Of a stretch of DNA of 18,525 nucleotides, positions 1 to 7,784 are shown piece after piece. Location: NCBI GenBank assembly GCA_045601245.1, contig JAZRZH010000012.1, positions 1 through 18,525 of the forward strand, read 5' to 3'. This DNA comes from Cacconaster sp045601245 (GTDB taxonomy: Bacteria; Bacteroidota; Bacteroidia; Bacteroidales; UBA932). The stretch's first letter is position 1. Each line of letters opens with the position of its first letter. The notes below the pieces were generated by a model. The model ran no database searches and was not told where the DNA came from. It saw only the letters and a program-made list of their open reading frames with translations. The translations under genes and the position numbers were made by a program.

Positions 1-363
1 CCGATAGAAGTCGAGCCAGCTGGAGAGGTTCTGCGGCATATCGTTGATATCGCCGAACTGGTTCTCGAACGAATAACCCAGGATCGGCATGGCCGCGTCG
101 CATCCCGATACAATGACGAAACCGCCTTCGGCGCGGTTGAAAATGTAGAATGCCGGGGCTTCTCCTGTGCGTGTCTGTGCCACCTCGGCCGCATTGACGA
201 GAGTCAGGGTGCTGCCGGCGCGGGTGAAGGCCTGACCTGATTTGGTGAAAAATACCTCAGCGACTTCCTTCGCCTTGCTAAGATTGATGTCTTCGGCAAA
301 GAGAGACAAAGGACTCGACAGAAGCAGCGTCACCAGAAGTGATATTCTGATAAGTTTCCTCAT
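1..363 (-). CDS. Secreted C10-family (streptopain-like) cysteine protease, N-terminal part only
   Basis: Reading the minus strand from the ATG at 363, an open frame of 121 codons runs off the left edge, so the C-terminal catalytic region is missing. Residues 1-23 form a signal peptide: Arg/Lys near the start, a hydrophobic LLVTLLLSSPLSLF core and probable cleavage after LFA. The rest looks like the propeptide of C10 peptidases (SpeB, interpain). It includes AKEVAEVFF near residue 31, then AFYIFNR..GGFVIVSGCD around 71-89 and a PILGYS element near 93, the usual pattern in this family. Such enzymes are exported as zymogens and cleave extracellular proteins. The Cys and His of the active site cannot be checked here. 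No convincing promoter was seen; a weak TAAATTGC lies just upstream. A family member reduced to an inhibitor-like propeptide is possible if the gene ends early outside the window. Confidence 0.8.
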   Translation of the reverse strand, partial: MRKLIRISLLVTLLLSSPLSLFAEDINLSKAKEVAEVFFTKSGQAFTRAGSTLTLVNAAEVAQTRTGEAPAFYIFNRAEGGFVIVSGCDAAMPILGYSFENQFGDINDMPQNLSSWLDFYR

Positions 364-395
364 GTTGTGCTAAAAGATTTATTAGCGCAATTTAC

Positions 396-425
396 AAAAA
401 AAAGGGGATATCAGCCCCTTTTTTT
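396..425 (-). terminator. Rho-independent terminator of the glutamine cyclotransferase gene
   Basis: Read on the minus strand this begins immediately after the TAG stop (429-427). A GGGG/CCCC stem is extended by an A7/U7 run, closes a 7-nt loop and ends in a U tract. It separates the cyclotransferase gene from the downstream protease gene on the same strand. Confidence 0.8.
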
Positions 426-426
426 G

Positions 427-1191
427 CTATTTTAGTGATATTCTGTAGAGTCTCGGCCAGTATTTGCCCGTCAGGTAGATGGCTCCGTCATCCGGGTTGT
501 ATGCTATGCCGTTGAGTACGTCCGTCTCGGGCTTCCTGAGTGTGCGCGGCAGCAGATCAGTGCAGTCCACAACGGCCTTGACCACTCCGTTCTCGGGATT
601 GATGATGACAATCTGGTCGGCGCAGTAGACATTAGCCCAGATCTCTCCGTTAATGTATTCGAGCTCGTTGAGATAATTGAGCGGCTTGCCGTTCACCGTG
701 ACACTGATTTCTCCGGTTACTGAGAAGTTCTTCGGGTCGCGGAAATATATCTTGTCGCTTCCGTCGCTCATTATCAGGCTCTTGCCGTCAGTGGTGAGCC
801 CCCAGCCCTCGGTGTTGTACCTGTAGGAACCGAGTTTGACGAAAGTGTCCGGATCGTATACGAAACAGGTTTTCTCCCGCCAGGTCAGCACATACATCCT
901 GCCGTTTATGATGCAGGAGCCTTCAGCGAAGTATCTGTGGTCAAGGTCCTGGCGCTTCTGTACCTTGCCCGTCTTAAGATCCACCTTGCGGATTGTCGAT
1001 TCGCCGTATTGTCCGGCGGATTCGTAGAGCTGTCCCTTGCAGAAGAAGAGTCCCTGCGTGTATGAGTGGGTGTCGTGGATGAAGGTTTCCTCGACCTTGA
1101 CGGTATATCGCTTCGGCGCTGCCGCGTTGATGGGAGCGGAAATCATGACCGCTGCTGCTGCGGCAACGAGATATTTGAACAAATCTGTCAT
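427..1191 (-). CDS. Secreted glutaminyl-peptide cyclotransferase (propeller type)
   Basis: Converts N-terminal glutamine of proteins to pyroglutamate, probably in the periplasm. The 254-residue product starts with a signal peptide (hydrophobic LVAAAAAVMISAP, cleavage near NAA). The mature part has hallmarks of the Glu_cyclase_2 (plant/bacterial type I) beta-propeller family: SYTQGLFF at 43-50, YESAGQYGES at 56-65, EGWGLT at 128-133, MSDGSDKIYF at 141-150, LNELEYINGEIWANVY at 174-189 and LNGIAY..TGKYWPRLY near the end. Glu57 in YESAG sits where the family has a conserved acidic residue. I chose the ATG at 1191 over the in-frame ATG at 1218, because the promoter -7 box ends at 1223 and places the transcript start near 1217, leaving the upstream ATG leaderless. 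Expression is monocistronic by the terminator after its stop. In Bacteroidetes this activity is linked to the frequent Gln at +1 of exported proteins. Confidence 0.9.
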   Translation of the reverse strand: MTDLFKYLVAAAAAVMISAPINAAAPKRYTVKVEETFIHDTHSYTQGLFFCKGQLYESAGQYGESTIRKVDLKTGKVQKRQDLDHRYFAEGSCIINGRMYVLTWREKTCFVYDPDTFVKLGSYRYNTEGWGLTTDGKSLIMSDGSDKIYFRDPKNFSVTGEISVTVNGKPLNYLNELEYINGEIWANVYCADQIVIINPENGVVKAVVDCTDLLPRTLRKPETDVLNGIAYNPDDGAIYLTGKYWPRLYRISLK

Positions 1192-1222
1192 AACAACAAT
1201 ATCATAGACAATTATCAAGCCA

Positions 1223-1256
1223 CAAAAGTAATAAGAATCTGTATTGAAATTTCAAA
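1223..1256 (-). promoter_or_regulatory. Promoter of the cyclotransferase gene
   Basis: On the minus strand, TTTG (1256-1253), 22 nt, then TACTTTTG (1230-1223) fit the Bacteroidetes -33/-7 pattern. The -33 element lies inside the palindrome at 1235-1264. The implied start near 1217 decides the ATG used by the gene. Confidence 0.6.
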
Positions 1257-1264
1257 ACAGATTC
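1235..1264. repeat. 30-bp near-perfect palindrome between divergent promoters (candidate operator)
   Basis: GAATCTGTATTGAAA is followed directly by TTTCAAAACAGATTC; the two 15-nt arms are reverse complements with one mismatch. It covers the -33 regions of both the leftward cyclotransferase promoter and the rightward pnuC-like promoter, as expected of a shared operator. A related element recurs at 18277-18343. The binding protein is unknown. Confidence 0.6.
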
Positions 1265-1280
1265 TAAAATCCTATCTTTG
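1250..1280 (+). promoter_or_regulatory. Promoter of the pnuC-like operon
   Basis: TATCTTTG at 1273-1280 is an exact -7 box. TTTC at 1250-1253, 19 nt upstream, is a three-of-four -33 match. The transcript would start near 1286, giving an untranslated leader of about 33 nt, too short for a TPP riboswitch. Confidence 0.6.
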
Positions 1281-1318
1281 CATCACCGCGGTTCATACAG
1301 CCGCCGGACGCATATATT

Positions 1319-1972
1319 ATGTCGGAGTACTTTGCCTCATTGGATATTTTCGGGTGGCTGGAAATCGCGGCCATGGTCGTCGGCTTCATCTATGTCCTTT
1401 ATGAAATCCGCAAATCCCGCAAGATGTGGTATTTCTGGCTCGTCTCATCCATTCTCAACATTTTTGTATTCTGGCACAGCCACTACTATTCGATGATGCT
1501 CATACAGTTCTACTATATCGGCGCATCAATATACGGCATTGCGCAGTGGACGAAGGTCAAGGATGCATCGATCGAGCAGCACGGGCTTGATGACAGACCG
1601 CAGCATCCGAAGATTGCCATCATCCCTTTCAATAAGAAAAAGGGCGTCATCAGCGCTGCCGTAGCGGTGGCGGCATATCTGCTGCTCGCGCCTTTCTTCA
1701 GCAGCGTGGCTGCGAAGACGGGCAATATCTCATTCGCGGGACAGCCTTATTTTGACACGGCGGTCGCAGTCCTCAGCATGCTCGCCACTTACTGGCTCAG
1801 CCAGTCGTTCAGAGAGCAGTGGTACATCTGGATTGTGGTCAATGTAGCGTCAATGCCGATATTCTTCCTTGGCGGCGTCTACTGGATGTCACTGCTGTAT
1901 GTCGCATATACGGTAATGTGTATTATCGGGATGTGGCAGTGGCGGAAATATGGAGTAATAGTGAAACAATAA
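1319..1972 (+). CDS. PnuC-type vitamin-precursor transporter
   Basis: A 217-residue inner-membrane protein with about seven hydrophobic segments, typical of PnuC facilitators for nicotinamide riboside and related vitamins (PnuT for thiamine, PnuX for riboflavin). The pattern YYIGASIYGIAQW at 65-77 matches the family's N/Y-x-x-Y-G-x-x-x-W helix, and a second half-repeat ends in GMWQWRKYG near the C-terminus. A polar loop (residues 78-107) joins the two halves. The ATG at 1319 is the first after the predicted transcript start. Substrate cannot be read from sequence. Thiamine-type PnuT genes in Bacteroidetes usually follow a TPP riboswitch beside thiamine genes, and neither is present, so nicotinamide riboside or another substrate is as likely. 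It is the first gene of a tight five-gene run; the next starts 12 nt after its stop. Confidence 0.8.
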   Translation: MSEYFASLDIFGWLEIAAMVVGFIYVLYEIRKSRKMWYFWLVSSILNIFVFWHSHYYSMMLIQFYYIGASIYGIAQWTKVKDASIEQHGLDDRPQHPKIAIIPFNKKKGVISAAVAVAAYLLLAPFFSSVAAKTGNISFAGQPYFDTAVAVLSMLATYWLSQSFREQWYIWIVVNVASMPIFFLGGVYWMSLLYVAYTVMCIIGMWQWRKYGVIVKQ

Positions 1973-1984
1973 CAATCAATTCAA

Positions 1985-2821
1985 ATGTATATCATAGCTG
2001 ACAGCGGCTCGACCAAAGTGGATTGGCGTGCCGTCAATGAATACGGCTCGGTCAAGGGCCTCACGACTCCCGGCATCAATCCTGTATTCATGTCGGAGGA
2101 TGAGATTTCCGGAATTATCACGGACAAACTGAAGACTCTCCCTGCCGAGGAGGTTACAGACATATTTTTTTACGGCGCAGGAATCGTTTCAGATGAGCAG
2201 AAGGACAAGATTGCCAACTGTCTCAAGGCAATATTCCAAACGGCGAAGTGTGAAGTGGCATCGGATATGGTGGCTGCGGCCCGCGGTCTTTTTGGCGACA
2301 AGGCGGGAATCGCATGCATCATCGGTACTGGTTCCAACAGCTGCTTCTATGACGGCAAGGAGATAGTTGACAATGTCCCGGCTGGCGGTTATATCCTCGG
2401 CGACGAGGCGGGCGGAGCCTATTTCGGCAGACGACTGCTCTCCGATTTCATCAAAGGCCTGCTGCCAGCCGCATTGGAGCAGGAGTTTACAAAGCGTTAC
2501 GACCTGGACTATCCGATAATCGTTGAGAAGGTATACAGAGGCGAAAAACCTAACAGCTACCTCGCATCCTTTGCGGCGTTCCTGCACGATTTCCGCAACC
2601 ATCCGTATGTCACCGGGCTCGTCAAGAGCGGCTTCGAGGAGTTCCTCCGCCGCAATGTGACACATTATGATTTCAAGACCTATGAGGTGAGCTTTGTGGG
2701 TTCCATCGCATTCTATTTCAAGGATATCCTTGAGAAATGCATAGTGGCTGCGGGTATGAAGCCGGGTCGCATTGTCAGGACTCCGATGGACGGTCTGATC
2801 GAGTATCACAAGAGCAGATAA
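1985..2821 (+). CDS. BadF/BadG/BcrA/BcrD-family sugar kinase (N-acetylglucosamine or N-acetylmuramate kinase-like)
   Basis: A 278-residue cytoplasmic ATPase of the ASKHA fold. Phosphate-1 motif DSGSTKVDW is at residues 6-14, the catalytic-Asp region SDMVAAARGLFG at 93-104 (Asp94), phosphate-2 IIGTGSNSCFYDG at 112-124, GGYILGDEAGGAYFG at 134-148, and an adenosine-site-like SFVGSIAFYF near 235-244. This order is that of the N-acetylglucosamine kinase/MurK branch, which phosphorylates amino sugars recovered from cell wall or glycans. Length fits Bacteroidetes members (about 280). It lies between the transporter and recR, with 12 nt before and 5 nt after, so it is probably cotranscribed. The exact sugar is not determinable, and no murQ-like etherase gene is present to favour MurNAc. 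Confidence 0.8.
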   Translation: MYIIADSGSTKVDWRAVNEYGSVKGLTTPGINPVFMSEDEISGIITDKLKTLPAEEVTDIFFYGAGIVSDEQKDKIANCLKAIFQTAKCEVASDMVAAARGLFGDKAGIACIIGTGSNSCFYDGKEIVDNVPAGGYILGDEAGGAYFGRRLLSDFIKGLLPAALEQEFTKRYDLDYPIIVEKVYRGEKPNSYLASFAAFLHDFRNHPYVTGLVKSGFEEFLRRNVTHYDFKTYEVSFVGSIAFYFKDILEKCIVAAGMKPGRIVRTPMDGLIEYHKSR

Positions 2822-2826
2822 TTCTT

Positions 2827-3441
2827 ATGTTCGGACGCAATTACAACTCATCCCTGCTGGAGGAGGCTGTGGATCAGTTCGCCTCGCTGCCTGGTGTGGG
2901 ACGCAAGACCGCGCTCAGGCTCGCGCTGCATATGCTCAGCCAGCCTGCGGAGAATGTCAACCGCTTCGCACAGGCCTTCGTCAAGCTCAAGAGCGATATA
3001 CATTATTGCCCGGACTGCAATATGATCTCTGACGACAGCATCTGTCCGATCTGCTCGGACAGCCGCCGCAACCGCTCCGTGGTATGCGTGGTGGAGAGCC
3101 TGAGGGATGTGTTCAGCATCGAAAATACCGGGCAGTACAACGGCCTGTACCACATCCTGGGCGGTATCATTTCGCCTATGGACGGCATAGGTCCGGCTGA
3201 CCTGCCTATACGCGAACTGACCGAACGCATCGCCGGGGGCGAAATCAAGGAGGTGGTCCTCGCGCTGAGCACCGGGATGGAAGGGGAGACGACCTCCTTC
3301 TACATCTACAAGCAGATCTCCGGTCTGCCCGTCACCGTGACTACCATCGCGCGCGGCGTGGGCTTCGGGGATGACCTCGAATACACCGACGAGCTGACCC
3401 TCGGCCGTTCCATCCAGAACCGCCAGATATTCAAACCTTAG
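2827..3441 (+). CDS. recR: Recombination mediator protein RecR
   Basis: A 204-residue cytoplasmic DNA-repair protein. With RecO (and RecF) it helps load RecA on gapped single-stranded DNA. In order: helix-hairpin-helix ASLPGVGRKTALRLALHML at 19-37; a four-cysteine zinc finger with CPDC at 61-64 and CPIC at 73-76; a Toprim domain starting VVCVVES at 85-91 (Glu90) with the STGMEGE loop at 148-154; and a C-terminal RGVGFGDDLEYTDELTLGRSI region. Length is normal for RecR (about 200). The frame is open upstream to 2737, but the ATG at 2827 gives the family N-terminus and sits 5 nt after the kinase stop. The next gene follows after 6 nt, so this housekeeping gene is embedded in a transporter operon. 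Confidence 0.97.
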   Translation: MFGRNYNSSLLEEAVDQFASLPGVGRKTALRLALHMLSQPAENVNRFAQAFVKLKSDIHYCPDCNMISDDSICPICSDSRRNRSVVCVVESLRDVFSIENTGQYNGLYHILGGIISPMDGIGPADLPIRELTERIAGGEIKEVVLALSTGMEGETTSFYIYKQISGLPVTVTTIARGVGFGDDLEYTDELTLGRSIQNRQIFKP

Positions 3442-3447
3442 GGCTTT

Positions 3448-4962
3448 ATGCAGCACGAATTCCCGTTCCACTGGTTCATCATAGCGTTTGCGGCATATAC
3501 CGCACTGCTCTTCCTGATATCCCACATCACCACGCGCAGGGCCGGTACTTCTTCCTTCTTTTCGGGGGACCGCAGGGCGCCGTGGCCGGTGGTGACCTAC
3601 GGCATGATAGGCGCCTCCATCTCCGGCGTGACCTTCATTTCCGTGCCGGGCAATGTGTGGACGCAGAATTTCTTCTATATGCCACTGGTGCTGGGATTCG
3701 TGGGCGGCTACATCATCATAGCCAAGGTGCTTCTGCCGCTGTATTACAGGATGAATCTCACATCGATATACAGCTATCTCGGCGAACGGTTCGGCCCTGT
3801 GAGCCACAGGACGGGTACTGTAGTCTTTATGATATCCAGACTTCTGGGTGCCGCGGTCAGGATATTCGTGGTGATAGTGGTGTTCTTCTCCTTCGTGCCG
3901 AAAGGCATTATCTCCGCGACTTCACCGACCTTCGTATTCTCGCTGATAAGCGTGGTCTTCCTGGTGCTGCTCTACCTCTATACCTACAAGGGCGGCGTCA
4001 AGACCATCATTTGGACTGACGTGCTTCAGACCACCTTCATGCTGCTGGCCGTCGGCCTTGCCATTGCCGGTATTTGCCGGGATATGGGCTGGAACTTCCG
4101 TGGAATGTGCGCTGCTGTGGCCTCCGCGTCGAATGCATTGACTCCGGGGCACGGCTACAGCGACTGGTTCGACTGGAACTGGTCCACAGGAACAAATGCC
4201 GTCAAGCAGTTCATCTCCGGCATTTTCATCGCCGTGGCAATGACGGGTCTGGACCAGGCAATGATACAGAAGAGCCTTGCCTGCCGGAATCTTCGCGCCG
4301 CTCAGAAAAATATGTACAGTACAAGTATCACCGTAGTAGTCGTCAATCTCTTTTTCCTGTTGCTGGGCGCATTGCTCTGCGTCTATGTGGCCGGCAAGGG
4401 TGGGATGGAGGCTCTGGGTGTCACCAAGACGGATGAGATATTCCAGGCTGTGGCGAGCAATTACCTCGGCTTCGGCGTGTGCCTGTTCTTCCTGATAGGT
4501 CTGATATCCGCCTCCTATCCGAGCGCAGGTGCGGCTCTGACCTCGCTGACCACCTCCGTATGTGTGGATTTCCTGGGATTCGGGAGCCGTCAGGACCTGG
4601 ATGAGCGGAAGGAGGGACGTGTACGCAAATGGGTTCACGCCGCAGTGGCGGCCGCCTTCCTGCTCATAATACTGGCGCTCTACCTCATCAGCAACGATTC
4701 GGTTATCAACCTCGTATATAAACTCGCTTCATATACATACGGCCCGTTGCTGGGCATTTTCTTCTTCGGCATACTCACCCGCTGCCGCGTCAATGACCGG
4801 GCTACGCCGTGGATCGCCCTCGCCGCACCTCTGCTCTGCCTCGTTTTCAACCTTTTGGGCAAGCGATGGCTCGGCTTTGACCTGGGCTTCACACTGCTTA
4901 TCGTCAACGGTCTGCTGACTTTCATCGGTATGTGGCTTTTCCGCATACGCAAAATTGCCTGA
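3448..4962 (+). CDS. Sodium:solute symporter (SSS family)
   Basis: A 504-residue inner-membrane protein with about 13 hydrophobic helices. It is expected to use the sodium gradient to import a small solute such as a sugar, organic acid or amino acid. The family signature is visible as YTYKGGVKTIIWTDVLQ around residues 178-194. The first helices carry the SSFFSGDRRAPW and ASISGVTFISVPG stretch typical of the N-terminus, and the region SASYPSAGAALTSLTTSV near 353-370 resembles the TM8 sodium-site helix with its paired Ser/Thr. The substrate cannot be deduced. The kinase two genes upstream makes an amino sugar conceivable but not shown. It begins 6 nt after recR and its TGA stop is 1 nt before mntP, implying translational coupling. 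Confidence 0.9.
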   Translation: MQHEFPFHWFIIAFAAYTALLFLISHITTRRAGTSSFFSGDRRAPWPVVTYGMIGASISGVTFISVPGNVWTQNFFYMPLVLGFVGGYIIIAKVLLPLYYRMNLTSIYSYLGERFGPVSHRTGTVVFMISRLLGAAVRIFVVIVVFFSFVPKGIISATSPTFVFSLISVVFLVLLYLYTYKGGVKTIIWTDVLQTTFMLLAVGLAIAGICRDMGWNFRGMCAAVASASNALTPGHGYSDWFDWNWSTGTNAVKQFISGIFIAVAMTGLDQAMIQKSLACRNLRAAQKNMYSTSITVVVVNLFFLLLGALLCVYVAGKGGMEALGVTKTDEIFQAVASNYLGFGVCLFFLIGLISASYPSAGAALTSLTTSVCVDFLGFGSRQDLDERKEGRVRKWVHAAVAAAFLLIILALYLISNDSVINLVYKLASYTYGPLLGIFFFGILTRCRVNDRATPWIALAAPLLCLVFNLLGKRWLGFDLGFTLLIVNGLLTFIGMWLFRIRKIA

Positions 4963-4963
4963 T

Positions 4964-5530
4964 ATGTCATTACTCGAAATATTCCTCATAGCAGTCGGAC
5001 TGTGCTTCGACACACTTGCCATCTCGCTCATAGGCGGCGCGTGCATGAAAGACGTCAACCTTGCAAAACGCATCAAGGTGATCTTCTTTTTCGCTTTCTT
5101 CCAGGGCGGCCTGACTTTCCTGGGCTGGGCGCTTGGCTCGACCGTCAATCAGTACATCGAGAAATACGACCACTGGGTGGCCTTCCTGCTGCTGGCCTGG
5201 ATAGGTGGCAACATGATAGTGGAATCCTTCAAGGACGGGGAGACGCAGGAATCTGTTGACTTGCTCAATACCGGCAAACTGGTGCTCTCTTCCGTGGCGA
5301 CGAGCATTGACGCTTTCGCGGTCGGCATCTCGTTCGCTATGATTCAGATGAAGACTGCGGCCATACTGGAGGCAACCCTGGTGATAGCCCTTGTGACTGC
5401 TGCCGCTGCCGGAATCGGTCTGCGTGGCGGAAAGAAGCTCGGCGAGATCATAGGCAGCAAGTGCAACCTGATCGGCGGTCTCATCCTCATCGGCATCGGC
5501 ATCAAAATCCTCATCGAGCATCTGATGTAA
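4964..5530 (+). CDS. mntP: Manganese efflux pump MntP
   Basis: A 188-residue inner-membrane protein exporting Mn2+, the same length as Escherichia coli MntP. It consists of two homologous three-helix halves. The conserved acidic motifs are present: CFDTLAISL at 14-22 (Asp16) and TSIDAFAVGISFA at 113-125 (Asp116), with FFFAFFQGG at 41-49 and IGGNMIVESFKDG at 80-92. The frame opens at a TTG (4955), but the ATG at 4964, one base after the symporter stop, gives the family N-terminus. It is the last gene of the plus-strand run. No Mn2+ riboswitch (yybP-ykoY type) precedes it, because it is internal to the operon, so metal-responsive control would have to act elsewhere. Confidence 0.93.
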   Translation: MSLLEIFLIAVGLCFDTLAISLIGGACMKDVNLAKRIKVIFFFAFFQGGLTFLGWALGSTVNQYIEKYDHWVAFLLLAWIGGNMIVESFKDGETQESVDLLNTGKLVLSSVATSIDAFAVGISFAMIQMKTAAILEATLVIALVTAAAAGIGLRGGKKLGEIIGSKCNLIGGLILIGIGIKILIEHLM

Positions 5531-5575
5531 CAGTCAATTCGGACTCAAGGTACAGGGACTCAATAAGAATTAAAA

Positions 5576-5601
5576 AGCCTCGGAAATCATTTTCCGAGGC
5601 T
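5576..5601 (-). terminator. Terminator between convergent mntP and LRR-lipoprotein genes
   Basis: An 11-bp perfect stem (AGCCTCGGAAA with its complement) closes a 4-nt loop. The U tract follows on the minus strand (TTTTTAATT), so it mainly ends the lipoprotein transcript whose stop is at 5623. The hairpin may also stall transcription arriving from mntP. Confidence 0.85.
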
Positions 5602-5622
5602 GTAAGAATCCTGATAAAACTG

Positions 5623-7758
5623 TTACAACTCTTTCACGAGTCGGACAGTGTATCTGCGATCTGCGATTTCTGATGTGTCTCCCGTTTTGCCGCATTTATT
5701 ATCGGAACGGAACCAGAAAAAGCTTTCCCCTCCGCTCAGCCAGGAGCGGCTCTCTCTTCTGTCTTCGGAAACATTGTTGGTATAAGGGAAAAGAAGCGAA
5801 GTCGAGGTCGCATTGAAACTGAACCACGCAGCGTCTTCAAACTTGGACAGCGTGAAATTCTGATAAAGGGCCAGCATCTCCGCTTCGGTAGGAAGACGCC
5901 ATCCCTGTTCCCAGGATAGAGAAGCTAATTCTTCGCGGCTGAACCTGGTGCCCGGAGTATACTCGCTGTCCGATCCGATATCAGTCTTGGCAAACAGAAG
6001 TTTATGGCCACCCACGGTTCCGACATAAATGCCCGGCCGGCCGTTGGAGTACACCTCTGTTCCGATGGCAGCATTGTCCGGAAGAACGTTTATGCATGCT
6101 CTCCAACCGGCAGGGACGGCGCCCGATGATCCAAGAAATTCCGGGGCCACATCTTGCGGGCAATAGAACATTCCTGTGGATGAAACGCCATACAGCCAAT
6201 TGGTAGTTGCATCAGTAACAGCATTGAAATCAGTGAAGTTCACGTTTACCGAACTCAAAGAAGAACAGCCATAAAACATATTCTGATAGCACCCCTCAGA
6301 GAGGGTTGACGCAGGAAGATATGGTGATTCTGTGATATTGGTGCAGCGATTGAACATACCATAATAGCACTCTTTCGCCAATTGAGACGCAGGCAGCGCC
6401 GGAGCATATTTCAGAGCCGAGCAGCCGCTGAACATATATTCATAGCAGCTTTCTGCCAATTTCATTGCCGGAAGCAGCATAGGTGGTTCTTGCAGGGCAC
6501 GGCATTCGTTGAACATACGGTCAAAGCAGTGTTCCGCTAGAGTGTTGGTAAGGATTTTTGGGGATGTGAGCAGCAATTTGCTTTGGCAAAATGTCGCATC
6601 GAAGAGATGGCAGAAAGCATAGCTTCCTACGGTTGTGGATTTCACTTCCGGGTCAATAAGAGACATTATGTTACCCCCGGCCCGTACTCTTCCGTTTGTA
6701 TCGCCTGAGAAAACGAAGTTCCAGTAATTTGAATCGGATATGCTCAGGCCTGTACGAAGTGCTTTGGCACGGATAAACACGGTCTCCCCGGCATCAAGTG
6801 TTATCATATTCTGCACGGTATACACTGAATTGTCGGCTGTGAAGTCTTCCCACGTGCCACTCACGGGGTCCGTCGTGTATTCGAATCCGATGGTCTCAAC
6901 TGTTCCATAATTCTGCATTCCTATAGAAACGCTCCCATCCACTGCGGTGAAATACAGGTAATCCGGGACGTTCTTCAACTCGAATCCGTCCAGAGCGTAC
7001 GCGCCCTTCAGGACTACGTTCTTCTTGATGGTAATGCCTTTCTTGGCAGTCAGGTCTTTCAGTGTGCCGTTTGACGCCTCGAAGGAGAGCTTCATATTGG
7101 TGTATTCCTGTGCCGGCAGGGATATGTTCACTGTCTGGGCGGCAGCTCCGAGGGTCAGGCCTATGCAGTCAAGGCTTATAGGTTCGTTGAGGTTGTCGGC
7201 CGAGACAGTGATGCTCTTCATTGGAAGGTCGACTCCGGGCACGGTAAGTATAAGTTGGAGAACCCCGCCAAGGCCGTCAAAATTGAAGACGGTTCCGCCA
7301 TCGGTAATGGTGGCCGTCGCCGTCATCGGCACGTCGGTCAGCACTTTTGAATACTTCTGGGCTGTCGGCCACTTGATGCTGCCGTCCTCCTGAAGCATCT
7401 CTGCAGGATAATAGCCGGTGACTTCACCGGAATATTCGTAGGTATCAGACTCGGACTGAGCGAATGTTCCGACCTTTTTTCCCACACCGTCGGCAATCCC
7501 GAAGATTCCCTGATGGCCGGAAGCATCCTTTACGGCAATCTCGTCATTTTCATCCCAGAGGATATCATAGCCATAATCGCCGTGAGCCTTTGTGTCAGCA
7601 TCTCCATTGCCGACTGTTCCAGCTATGGCACTGACAGTCAGTTTGCCGTTGTTCGCCTTTGCAAACCCGGCGCCATTGATCTCAGTTATCTCTTTGTTGC
7701 AGGCCGCAGTTGATATGGCTGCGGCAAGAATCAGTACAATGTATTTTAGCTTTTTCAT
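5623..7758 (-). CDS. Mosaic surface lipoprotein: fimbrillin-like N-terminus, BspA-type LRR, FISUMP/Lcl-like C-terminus
   Basis: A 711-residue exported lipoprotein. The signal peptide ends in a lipobox (STAAC, Cys20). Residues about 40-260 are beta-rich and resemble the N-terminal half of fimbrillin-like Bacteroidetes surface proteins (weak, by pattern). Residues about 376-505 hold at least four cysteine-containing repeats of 22-25 residues of the form LPAxxLAexCYxxMFxxCxxL, the BspA-type leucine-rich repeat. The C-terminus (about 585-711) carries GWRLPTEAEMLALY and a late WFRSD..RRYTVRLVKE, the signature of the FISUMP/DUF1566 (Lcl) C-lectin-like fold. The ATG at 7758 is preferred to a TTG two codons earlier. 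It lies 26 nt downstream of a 48-residue mini-gene and probably shares its promoter. Adhesion or glycan/protein binding at the surface is likely, but no partner can be named. Confidence 0.8.
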   Translation of the reverse strand: MKKLKYIVLILAAAISTAACNKEITEINGAGFAKANNGKLTVSAIAGTVGNGDADTKAHGDYGYDILWDENDEIAVKDASGHQGIFGIADGVGKKVGTFAQSESDTYEYSGEVTGYYPAEMLQEDGSIKWPTAQKYSKVLTDVPMTATATITDGGTVFNFDGLGGVLQLILTVPGVDLPMKSITVSADNLNEPISLDCIGLTLGAAAQTVNISLPAQEYTNMKLSFEASNGTLKDLTAKKGITIKKNVVLKGAYALDGFELKNVPDYLYFTAVDGSVSIGMQNYGTVETIGFEYTTDPVSGTWEDFTADNSVYTVQNMITLDAGETVFIRAKALRTGLSISDSNYWNFVFSGDTNGRVRAGGNIMSLIDPEVKSTTVGSYAFCHLFDATFCQSKLLLTSPKILTNTLAEHCFDRMFNECRALQEPPMLLPAMKLAESCYEYMFSGCSALKYAPALPASQLAKECYYGMFNRCTNITESPYLPASTLSEGCYQNMFYGCSSLSSVNVNFTDFNAVTDATTNWLYGVSSTGMFYCPQDVAPEFLGSSGAVPAGWRACINVLPDNAAIGTEVYSNGRPGIYVGTVGGHKLLFAKTDIGSDSEYTPGTRFSREELASLSWEQGWRLPTEAEMLALYQNFTLSKFEDAAWFSFNATSTSLLFPYTNNVSEDRRESRSWLSGGESFFWFRSDNKCGKTGDTSEIADRRYTVRLVKEL

Positions 7759-7784
7759 ACTCAATTTATTTGCTGATAAAGGGT

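Noticed and set aside
1286..1318. Possible TPP riboswitch before the PnuC-type gene
   Set aside because: Only about 33 nt lie between the predicted start and the ATG, and no conserved THI-box sequence is seen.
2848..3807. 319-codon minus-strand open frame across recR and the symporter start
   Set aside because: It lies opposite two well-supported genes, and its His/Ala/Glu/Arg-rich composition is what the complement of GC-rich coding DNA gives; it shows no domain motif.
3922..4638. 238-codon minus-strand open frame opposite the symporter
   Set aside because: Polar, repetitive composition with no motif, opposite a frame with regular membrane helices and the SSS signature.
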